Part shown: piece after piece, positions 54,901 to 62,196 of the stretch | Numbering within the stretch: position 1 is the stretch's first letter | How the letters are laid out: every line of letters starts with the position of its first letter | NCBI RefSeq assembly: GCF_050563535.1 | Contig: NZ_JBNXUO010000021.1 | Coordinates: forward strand, 1 to 64,000 | Reading direction: 5' to 3' | DNA from: Falsiroseomonas sp050563535 | GTDB lineage: Bacteria; Pseudomonadota; Alphaproteobacteria; Acetobacterales; Acetobacteraceae | Length of the DNA stretch: 64,000 bases | Notes under the pieces: generated by a model | What the model saw: only the letters and a program-made list of their open reading frames with translations | Databases searched by the model: none | Told to the model about the DNA's origin: nothing | Program-made: the position numbers and the translations under genes

Positions 54901-57900
54901 CGCGCCGTCGATGCGTGGCGCACCGGCCGCGGTTTCCGGAGCGCGAACGGCAGCGTCGAATTCACGCCCGAGATGTCGGGCGCCGCCGTTCGGCAGGCAG
55001 AGACGGGGCTCAACCTCTCGCTCGTCGATGTCTACGGGCAGATGGGCGCGCAGAGCAGCGCCATCCAGAACGCCATCGGCATCATGCGCCGCGGCGGATC
55101 CCTCTTCGAGGCCCAGCTTGCGATGTCGCAGTCCGGCTACGGCATCACGGCCGGCGCCGCCAACGCCGCGGCGCGGACCCAGCTTCTTGGGCAGGCGCAG
55201 ATCTCGGCATTCCAGAATCTCGCCGGGCAGAGGGCGTCCCTCGCCCAGGCGGATGCGATCGGCGCCCTTCCCGTCAACGCCACCGGCCTTGAGCAGCAGC
55301 TCGCCGCCCTCAATGCGACGCTTGCCGAGATGCTGCGCAATGCGCCGCCGGAGGCGCGCCCCGTCATCAGGGACGCCTCGCTTGCCCAGGGGCAGATCAT
55401 CATCCAGTCGCGCATCAACGGCCTCAGGGCCGGGCGGCAGGCGCAGAGCGACAGCATCTCCGACATGGAGGCCGAGATCGGGCTTGGCGCCCTGGCGAGC
55501 GACAGGACCGTCAGCCGGACGCTCTCCGCGCGCCGCATCGAGCGGGAATACGGGCGGTCCATCCAGGAGGCCGATCGGGCGAGGGAGATCGCAACGACCG
55601 ATGAGGGGCGCGCTCGCGCCGACGCCCTCGCCTCCGAGGCCGAGCAGACGCGACAGGCGGGCATGCGGGGGCTCGACCTCTCCGACCAGATCCAGCAGAT
55701 GCGGGAGTATCGCGAGGCGGGCGCCTCCGCGTCGCGCGTCATCGCGGACGGCTTCCGGGCGGCTGCGCTGGAGGGGCGAAGCTTCGGGGACGTGGTGAAG
55801 TATGTCGGCGGCAGCCTTGCCGCCATTGCTGGCCGGGTGTTCCTGGAGCGGCCGATCGAGCGCGCCCTCACCAACTTTGTCGGCGGCGGCCTCTCGATCC
55901 CGTCGATCTCGACGGGCGCAGGCGCGGCGCCACGAGCGGCCGCCGGCACCCCCGCGATCCCCGGCGCGGCCGCGACCCCCGGCGCGTCAGCCCCCAGCGC
56001 GGGCGGCATCGACACGATGTCGCTCGTCCGCCTGCGCGGGCTCGTCTCGTCGAACGGGAGCAATCTGACCACCGGAATAGGCCCGATCGACAGCGGCATC
56101 GCTTCGGTCAACGGGTTCCTCCAGACGCCGCTCTTCGATCGGCGATCGATCACGGGGCTCTTCAGCTCCGAGCCGCCGCCCGTCTTCGGTGCAGACTCGG
56201 TCACCGACCCGACCGCCTTCATCAACAACAACAGCTTCACGGTGGGCGACGCGGTATCTGGCCTTGGGTATGCCTATGGCGCCTATAGCGGCTTCCAGAG
56301 GGGCGGCACGGGAGGGACGATCCAGGGCGTCGGCAATGTCGCGGCGCTGGCGATGCTCGCAACGCCCGCAGCCCCTCTGGCGCCGTTCGTTGCCATGGGC
56401 TCCTCCCTTCTCGGGAGCGCGTTCGGCGACGATCAAGGCTTCAAGGGCGGCGATGCCCTCTACCAGGTTGGCGCCGATGGCCGCCTCTCGCTTGATCGGC
56501 AGGTCGGCAAGAACTTCAATGAAAACCTCGGCGACGGATACGCGCCCCAGATTCGGCAGTTCAACAAGTTCCTCCGTAACTCCGATCTTCGCTTCAATGA
56601 TTGGGTGAAGGATCTCGACTATGCGGTCGCCCTTGGTGGCGGCGAGAGCGACAAGCCGAAGAGTCTCCAGGCTGCCCTGGAGGGTATGGGCGCGAGCTTC
56701 ACGAGCGACAACGCGAATGTCGCCAAGGCGATCGCCGGACGGACGAGCTTCGAGGAGATCAACGAGATCTCGCAGTGGATCACCGGCATCTACGAGCCGA
56801 TGGCCCGCTCCGCAGATGGCGCCGCGACCTTCGCCGCCTCCATCGAGGCGCTCGCGAAGTCCTTCGACAAGGTCATCCGCGAGGCCGGAGATTACGGCCT
56901 TCAGACCGAGACGATCTTCGTCGCGAAGCAGGAGGCCCTCGACAAGGCCTACGAGAACCGCTTCAGGTCGGTCCAGGACAACGACGCCGCCCTTCTGGCT
57001 AGGGCTGCCGCGGCGGGCGGCAACCAGTCCGAAATCCTTCGCGAACGGCGCAGCGCGATGGAGATCAGCGCATCCCGCCAGCGGGCCGACATCGACGACT
57101 TCCTGCGCCAGAACGGGGTCACCGGCGAGTGGGCGGACGGCATCCGCGCCAGGCTTGAGGCGACGCTTGCGAAGGAGGCCTCGGCGATGTCGAGGCAGGA
57201 GGAGGACCTTCGCTACACCCAGCGCGAGACCCTCAGCGGTCTCCGCATCCGAAGGGGGGCGGCGAGCGCCAACCTTACGGACTGGTCCGGGGATGACCTC
57301 GGCCAGTCCCTCTGGTCCTTCGATGCGAAGGCCTGGCAGGAGATCCAGACCACGCAGAAATCGCTTCAGGCGCTCGGGATGACGAGCGCCGAGGTGGCGG
57401 AGGCAATCAACCTCCTGAACCAGGCACATATCGACGAGAGGGCGGCGATCGAGAAGGCTTACAACGAGCGCAGGCGGCAGATCTCCGAGGGTCTCGATGA
57501 CCGCCTCTACGCCACCCAGAATGACGGATCGACGCTGGAAGAGCGCATGGCGGCCTTTGATCGCCGCGCCGCGAAGGAGCGCGTCGAGGCCGCCAAGGAC
57601 GGCATGACCGACCTTGTGCAGCTTGAGCGCGTCCTTGCCGCGGAGCGCGCCAAGGTCCTCTCCGACGAGATGAAGGCCGTCGGCGGCAACATCCGTCAGT
57701 ATATCGACCAGATCCGGACGAACCCTCGCTATGCGGGGACCTACTCGGAGCAGTTCACGGCGGCGCAGGAGCAGTTCGGGAGGGACTTGACCCTTGCGCG
57801 CGGCGGCGACCGTGACGCGCTTGGGCGCATCACTCAGTCCGCCGACACCCTTCTTGGTGCCGGCCGCAACATGTTCGCCAGCGGCCTGGAGTTCCAGGCC

Positions 57901-59262
57901 CTGAAGGAGTTCGTGGCGTCGAGCCTGGAGAACCTCCAGTCCACCAAGAGCTACGACCAGCTCATCCTGGAGGAACTCCAGAAGCTCGGCGGCGTGGTCG
58001 ATGTGAAGGTCGATCTCTCCGTCGTGCGGGTGGTCAGCGAGGTCCTGAACGCACTTCCGGTCGAGGATCGCAATCAACTCATCCAGACCCAGACCGTGCT
58101 TCGAACGGTCGAGGAGAGGCTTGGCCGCAAGCTCACCGCCGCCGAGCAGAACGAGCTGATCCAGGGCGCTGTTGTCGAGCGCAGCATCTCCCAGGCGCTC
58201 GGTCGAGACCTCACCGCTGCCGAGCGGGCCGCCCTGCTTGAGTCCGACGTCATCGACAGGATGATTCGCCAGGAGTTGGCTGGCGACCTTACCCAGGCCG
58301 AGCGCGATCGTCTCGTCCAGTCGGACCTCGTCATCCGCAGCATCGAGCAGCAGATGGGTCGCGACCTGACGGACGCCGAGAAGGCGGACCTCATCAAGTC
58401 CGCCACGGTCAACCGGATCGTCTCCCAGCAGCTCGGCGCCGACCTTACGGCCGAACAGCGCGCTGGCCTCCTTCAGGCCGCGTCCGTCATCCGCAGCATT
58501 GAGCAGAGGATCGGCACCGACCTGTCGCTTGAGGACCGCGCCCGGATCTTCCTGCCGGGCGGAGTGACGAGAACGATCTCCCAGCAGGCCGCGGCGCCGA
58601 CCGGGGCTCCCGTCGTCACGGGCGGCACGGTGGTGCGGGACGTCACCCAGAACATCGAGACGACCGAGACGGTCCAGATCAGCCGCTCGATCGACGACAA
58701 GCTCTCCGGCCTCATGACGACGATCGCGTCGAACACCACGTCCCTCTACGACGTGACGCAGAACGTCGTGGCCTGGCGCCTTGACCGCATCAACGATGGC
58801 ATCCAGCAGATCGTCGAGGCCGCCGTCTCCGGCGACGCCGGCCTCGTGGTCCGCACGCGTGACTGGACCCACAACGCGCCCGGTTGGGGGAATGTGAGGT
58901 TTGCCACCGGCGGCGTTGTCGTTGGCCCCACCGATCTCATCTTCCCGGATGGCACCCGTGGCCAGATGGGCGAGGCGGGCGAGGAGGGCATCTTCCCTCT
59001 TGAGCGCGGCAGCGATGGCCGCCTCGGCATCAAGGCGATCATGCCGAAACCTCCGCGGCAAGAGGCGGTTGACATCCTTCCTCTCCTTGAGGAAATCCGT
59101 TCCTTGCGCCAGGAGGTTTCAGCCCTTCGGGCGGCGTCCGGTCGCGACGGGCGACGGACGGCGGATGCCGCGGAGAGAACCGCGCAGGCGACGGAGACGA
59201 TGGTGACGACGAAGACCTCCCTTCGCCCGCAGGTTCCGGTTGGCGAGAGGATCGTCGCCTGA
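51949..59262 (+). CDS. Tape measure protein
   Basis: 2437 residues; ATG 51949 chosen because AGAGGG lies seven bases upstream. Long helical Ala/Gln-rich coiled-coil (LAERHRQYVQQLEQTISRQN, LRRLQ-type heptads), with Gly-rich membrane-like segments, the terminal domain QMGEAGEEGIFPLERG typical of tape measure C-termini and a final coiled coil. Six tandem 26-residue repeats occupy residues 2049-2204. At about 0.15 nm per residue the tail could be up to about 360 nm long (inference). Confidence 0.88.
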   Translation: MQDIAQLGFSIDSSPAAAAATALDRMTTSAAAATAGAASLAERHRQYVQQLEQTISRQNALIDSMQRSGGAAQALQQRIPELSASMTAFDRAVQSAADAVDNRITSSLRQTAEQIKNIEASFGGVDLAGWTDKARQGFASLYGEAQRFYQLTGTAPQQMLRFQYVTERIGIDARETARAIEKLSAAMQAVSRDGLQIRETLARYGVVPQQDAAQTAISFSDAIMRARPSQQRTRDAMAVFGTNDPEVLNRISGFSTVRRSEDQAERSNRLRREADELESIRLRTQANQIREQAAEALRASRSARAPDIIDRIFSREGSDLNQRVLRLADRLSGSNAEVGGELDLIEAQRRARRLSNQATYDASGGDYGRLGRIASFSWFTRGVNDIAVDAVAGVDSLRSWFGAYERPRTTDEAAAENRRRNEEFQQRLRTYESQNAEFQRRAAESLAPPAMVMEPLSIMPLSGAPVRPGAPAAALPQIYTPEERRRKYSEDLIRWEREMEAFRLNPSDEFVTGDESAMTRLLGRTAMRRPAPRRPELEDYLLSAPRPEMSESERIEQAALLRDIARGAGISVPATALEAAAARRSLSAAILSRPADELGGAVGGEAADELLKQLAESLRMTVAEARVTVQQAALDIERRSTNPTGFARDRAAFNSTIYSLPVEARPLEAALRNYGEAALGSPMNAPRQGTAAYNDIRDRLRAENDDVLSQYRDRSDEVVRGEERIREAMRSGRAATEEMRVEVEALNEARRRGMSPEQQMGFVAEALRPIRARRASAIEAAEIETAASGIRLDNERFTIRGLTEVTPDTLATAQIDAQLRAEVDRRWRDERRLSNTSVVAGEMLPGALLGLTQRVAGAQAAASTAGEAIGAARSGDLNALQEVQAQLRANTETAREYAIAMKSGNEDAVAEVERLRAALASADVAAQRTAESMRGALNAQASSFRSDLNESLARLGPRERAIAQGALGTLPDAVSRMPEGEERGRAVDAWRTGRGFRSANGSVEFTPEMSGAAVRQAETGLNLSLVDVYGQMGAQSSAIQNAIGIMRRGGSLFEAQLAMSQSGYGITAGAANAAARTQLLGQAQISAFQNLAGQRASLAQADAIGALPVNATGLEQQLAALNATLAEMLRNAPPEARPVIRDASLAQGQIIIQSRINGLRAGRQAQSDSISDMEAEIGLGALASDRTVSRTLSARRIEREYGRSIQEADRAREIATTDEGRARADALASEAEQTRQAGMRGLDLSDQIQQMREYREAGASASRVIADGFRAAALEGRSFGDVVKYVGGSLAAIAGRVFLERPIERALTNFVGGGLSIPSISTGAGAAPRAAAGTPAIPGAAATPGASAPSAGGIDTMSLVRLRGLVSSNGSNLTTGIGPIDSGIASVNGFLQTPLFDRRSITGLFSSEPPPVFGADSVTDPTAFINNNSFTVGDAVSGLGYAYGAYSGFQRGGTGGTIQGVGNVAALAMLATPAAPLAPFVAMGSSLLGSAFGDDQGFKGGDALYQVGADGRLSLDRQVGKNFNENLGDGYAPQIRQFNKFLRNSDLRFNDWVKDLDYAVALGGGESDKPKSLQAALEGMGASFTSDNANVAKAIAGRTSFEEINEISQWITGIYEPMARSADGAATFAASIEALAKSFDKVIREAGDYGLQTETIFVAKQEALDKAYENRFRSVQDNDAALLARAAAAGGNQSEILRERRSAMEISASRQRADIDDFLRQNGVTGEWADGIRARLEATLAKEASAMSRQEEDLRYTQRETLSGLRIRRGAASANLTDWSGDDLGQSLWSFDAKAWQEIQTTQKSLQALGMTSAEVAEAINLLNQAHIDERAAIEKAYNERRRQISEGLDDRLYATQNDGSTLEERMAAFDRRAAKERVEAAKDGMTDLVQLERVLAAERAKVLSDEMKAVGGNIRQYIDQIRTNPRYAGTYSEQFTAAQEQFGRDLTLARGGDRDALGRITQSADTLLGAGRNMFASGLEFQALKEFVASSLENLQSTKSYDQLILEELQKLGGVVDVKVDLSVVRVVSEVLNALPVEDRNQLIQTQTVLRTVEERLGRKLTAAEQNELIQGAVVERSISQALGRDLTAAERAALLESDVIDRMIRQELAGDLTQAERDRLVQSDLVIRSIEQQMGRDLTDAEKADLIKSATVNRIVSQQLGADLTAEQRAGLLQAASVIRSIEQRIGTDLSLEDRARIFLPGGVTRTISQQAAAPTGAPVVTGGTVVRDVTQNIETTETVQISRSIDDKLSGLMTTIASNTTSLYDVTQNVVAWRLDRINDGIQQIVEAAVSGDAGLVVRTRDWTHNAPGWGNVRFATGGVVVGPTDLIFPDGTRGQMGEAGEEGIFPLERGSDGRLGIKAIMPKPPRQEAVDILPLLEEIRSLRQEVSALRAASGRDGRRTADAAERTAQATETMVTTKTSLRPQVPVGERIVA
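58093..58560 (+). repeat. Six tandem 78-base repeats in the tape measure gene
   Basis: Each 26-residue unit has the form (T/V)-x-x-R-x-(I/V)-x-x-x-L-G-x-D-L-T-x-A-E-x-x-x-L-(L/I/V). DNA copies differ at many positions, so the repeat is old and kept at protein level. Confidence 0.85.
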
Positions 59263-60779
59263 TGCCGTGGATCGTTCGAGCGACCCCATACGATCCGCTC
59301 ATTCCAGGAGAGACGTCGCTCTATTTCTCTGACATCGGGCTCATGACGAGGCCGACCGATGCGGTGCCGGACACCTATTACGAGAAGCGCCTCAACGCCC
59401 CATTTCAGGTTCGAACCGCGCTCTACTCCGGGAGCTATATCGGCGGTCGGAGCGACGCCTCCTTCGGCAGCATCAGACTTGCGAACAACGATGGGGGGCT
59501 GGACCATCTCGCGAATTACGATTGGGATGGCCGCCTCATAGAGGTCTCCTGGACGCCGACGCCGAACCCGGTCCTTCCCGATTTCTCGGTCGTCTTTTCC
59601 GGAACCGCAGAACGCCTCGTCCTTGGGGATACCATCGAGATCGAACTGCGCGACCTCCAGGTCTTGCTCGACAAGCCCTACCAGATCGCCAAGTATCTCG
59701 GGACCGGATCAGCAGAGGATGGCGGTCAGGAGGGGCCGCCCTCCTACAAGGACCGACGCAAGCCGCGGCTCGTTGGCGTCTGCCGGAATTTCCAGCCGGT
59801 CCCCATTCACTTCAAGAAGTTCATTTTTCAATACAACAACGGCCCCGTCGGGAGCGTCCTCGCCGTCCGTGACGGCGGCTACGCCCTCACCGCCGGCGCC
59901 GATCACCCGAACTACGCGGCGCTTCTTGCGGCGACGGTCGATGCGGGAACCTACGCAACCTGTCGCGCCGAGGGACTCATCCGCATCGGCACGGCGCCGG
60001 GCGTGCTGACGATGGACGCCGAGGGTGCGGCTCCCTCCGGATACGCCCTGCTGCGCTTTGCCGACATTGCGCAGTGGGTCATCGACACCGACACCGACAT
60101 CTCGGCTGGCGATTTTGCGGCTGGCGCGATCGCCTCGATGAACGCGCTCTGCCCGCAGGTTGTCGGCTACTGGTTCGACGGATCGGGGGGCGAGAACGTG
60201 AGGGGCGTCATTGACTTCCTCGCGCAGAGCATAGGCGCCTATTACGGCTTCAACGACAGCCGCAAGATCGTCTTTGGGCGCCTCGATGCACCAACGGGCA
60301 CCGCGGCGTTCTCCTTCACCGATGCCGACTTCCTCTCCCTCCGCCCGCTGCCGGTGGCGCGTCGGCTGAAGAGCCAGAACATCAAGTTCCGGCGCCACTG
60401 GCGTCCTCTGTCGGACTCGGAGGTCGTCGGCACGATCACGGGGGCGGCAAAGACCGACTTTACCCGCCAGTGGCGCGAGGTCACGCGGACGGATGCCGCC
60501 ACGGCGGCAGCCTCCCTGCTTGCTCGCGAGGAGAAGATGGAGAGCGCGCTTGACGCAGAGGCGGACGCCATCGCGGAGGCCGATCGCAGAATTGCGTTGT
60601 TTGGTCCGCGTCGGCGCGCCTTCGCTGGCACGGTCCCCTTCACGCCTGGCCTGACGGCCGGGGTCGAGGTTCGCCTTCAATCGTCTCGCCACGGGCTTTC
60701 CGACGGCAGCAACTTCATCGTCGTCATGGCGGACCGCGATTCGGTCACGGAAACGCACGACATCGAGGTGTGGGGATGA
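59262..60779 (+). CDS. Distal tail protein, hub-like
   Basis: 505 residues from MPWIVRATPYDPLIPGETSL. All beta (LYFSDIGLMTRPTDAVPDTY, LYSGSYIGGRSDASFGSIRL, VSWTPTPNPVLPDFSVVFSG) with helices near the C-terminus. Order and style fit tail-tip/hub proteins after the tape measure. A specific family was not recognised with certainty. Confidence 0.65.
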   Translation: MPWIVRATPYDPLIPGETSLYFSDIGLMTRPTDAVPDTYYEKRLNAPFQVRTALYSGSYIGGRSDASFGSIRLANNDGGLDHLANYDWDGRLIEVSWTPTPNPVLPDFSVVFSGTAERLVLGDTIEIELRDLQVLLDKPYQIAKYLGTGSAEDGGQEGPPSYKDRRKPRLVGVCRNFQPVPIHFKKFIFQYNNGPVGSVLAVRDGGYALTAGADHPNYAALLAATVDAGTYATCRAEGLIRIGTAPGVLTMDAEGAAPSGYALLRFADIAQWVIDTDTDISAGDFAAGAIASMNALCPQVVGYWFDGSGGENVRGVIDFLAQSIGAYYGFNDSRKIVFGRLDAPTGTAAFSFTDADFLSLRPLPVARRLKSQNIKFRRHWRPLSDSEVVGTITGAAKTDFTRQWREVTRTDAATAAASLLAREEKMESALDAEADAIAEADRRIALFGPRRRAFAGTVPFTPGLTAGVEVRLQSSRHGLSDGSNFIVVMADRDSVTETHDIEVWG

Positions 60780-61639
60780 GCCGAAACGTCCACATCCTGA
60801 TCAACAAGGCGAGCGACGGATCGTCCCTATCGGGCGGGTCCTGGCGCGCCTCGGCGCCGCTCTCGAACATCCAGACGCAGGACGTCAGCCGGGTCGCACG
60901 CTCGACCGATGCATCCGCCGCCAGCACGATGTTCGTCGCTGATGGCGGCTCATCCCCGCGCCGCTCTTGGTCGATGTTCGTCCTCATCAACCACTCCATC
61001 AGCGTATCCGGACGATGGAGAGTGGTCTGCACCAACGATGCGGCCGACACCCCGGAGAGCCGCATCTACGACAGCGGACTGGTCGATGTCTGGGAGGCCA
61101 GCGTTGGCTTCGGCACCCAGCCATGGGGCGTCTTTCCATGGAACGGCATCGACCAGGCGAGCTATCCGACCTACCCCATTGCGCTGCATCTCGCGCCCGC
61201 TTCCGTTCGTGCTCGATATGTATTCATATACATTGAAGACCCCGACAATCCTGACGGATACATCGATATTGGCCGCTTCGTGGCGGGTGATGCGATGTCT
61301 CCGGCCACGAACATCTCCTACGGGTTCAATGTTCGATATGTCGATCCGAGCGAGGTCGTGAGAACACTCGGCGGACGCCGCATCGTTCGCGCCCTTCCCT
61401 CATACCGGGTTGCGGAGATGGAGTTCGGCTTCCTCTCGAAGGACGAGGCAATGGGCCAGATCTTCGAGTGGCAGAAGGCCGGCAAGGGAAGCGACGTGTT
61501 TTTCGTCAAGGATCCCGACGAGACCGCAGAGAAGCGGGCTCGCACCATGATCTATGGCGCCCTCACCGACATCCAGCCGATCCGCGAGGTCATGCTCGAT
61601 CTCTATTCATTCGGCGCCGCCATCGAGGAGCTGATCTGA
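60776..61639 (+). CDS. Tail tip protein
   Basis: 287 residues from MSRNVHILINKASDGSSLSG (ATGA-type overlap). Beta-rich with WSMFVLINHSISVSGRWRVV, VFPWNGIDQASYPTYPIAL-like part, VRYVDPSEVVRTLGGRRIVR and a helical end GQIFEWQKAGKGSDVFFVKD. Belongs to distal tail genes by position. Confidence 0.6.
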   Translation: MSRNVHILINKASDGSSLSGGSWRASAPLSNIQTQDVSRVARSTDASAASTMFVADGGSSPRRSWSMFVLINHSISVSGRWRVVCTNDAADTPESRIYDSGLVDVWEASVGFGTQPWGVFPWNGIDQASYPTYPIALHLAPASVRARYVFIYIEDPDNPDGYIDIGRFVAGDAMSPATNISYGFNVRYVDPSEVVRTLGGRRIVRALPSYRVAEMEFGFLSKDEAMGQIFEWQKAGKGSDVFFVKDPDETAEKRARTMIYGALTDIQPIREVMLDLYSFGAAIEELI

Positions 61640-62196
61640 TGCCGTATCCGGTTTCGATCGGGACGTGGACCTTCACGGCCGCCGACTTCGATGGGTTCAA
61701 CTACGTTGACTCGTGGGAGGACTACCTCTCCGCCATCGAGTTTTCGATCGGCCGCGCCGCCGCCGCCGAGGCCGCGGCCTCCGCCGCCTCGGCGTCCCTT
61801 GCCTCGGCGATCGCCATCGCCGGGGGCGCTCAGGGTGTTGGGGCCGATAGGCTCGATCTCCCCCGCAATGCCGACCTCGGCTCTGCGGCATTCGTTGATG
61901 CCGACGCCCTGAGAGGGGCGCCCGTCTCAATCCTGAACACCAGCACCCAGATCTCTCGCGCTGACTTCGGAAGGACGATCCTCTCCACCTCCGGCACACT
62001 GACGCACACGCTCCCTGCCGGCGCCGACCTCCCGTCGCTCTGGTGGGTGAGGATCAAGAACCGCACGGGCGGCAACCTCACCGTCGCGAGGGCGGGCTCC
62101 GAGACGATCAGCGGCTCGGCCTCCAACCTCACGCTCGCCACAGGGTCAAGCGCGATGATCGCGAGGGTCAGCGCAACCGAGTTCGAGGTCCTGTGA
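61639..62196 (+). CDS. Tail fibre-associated protein
   Basis: 185 residues from MPYPVSIGTWTFTAADFDGF. N-terminal domain; Ala-rich helix (RAAAAEAAASAASASLASAI) typical of fibre shafts; beta C-terminal part (LSTSGTLTHTLPAGADLPSL, SETISGSASNLTLATGSSAM). Likely a short tail fibre or fibre adaptor. Confidence 0.65.
   Translation: MPYPVSIGTWTFTAADFDGFNYVDSWEDYLSAIEFSIGRAAAAEAAASAASASLASAIAIAGGAQGVGADRLDLPRNADLGSAAFVDADALRGAPVSILNTSTQISRADFGRTILSTSGTLTHTLPAGADLPSLWWVRIKNRTGGNLTVARAGSETISGSASNLTLATGSSAMIARVSATEFEVL

Noticed and set aside
55987..59061. 1024-codon minus-strand frame opposite the tape measure gene
   Set aside because: Mirror of the Ala/Glu/Arg-rich coding strand; no motif, no ribosome-binding site.
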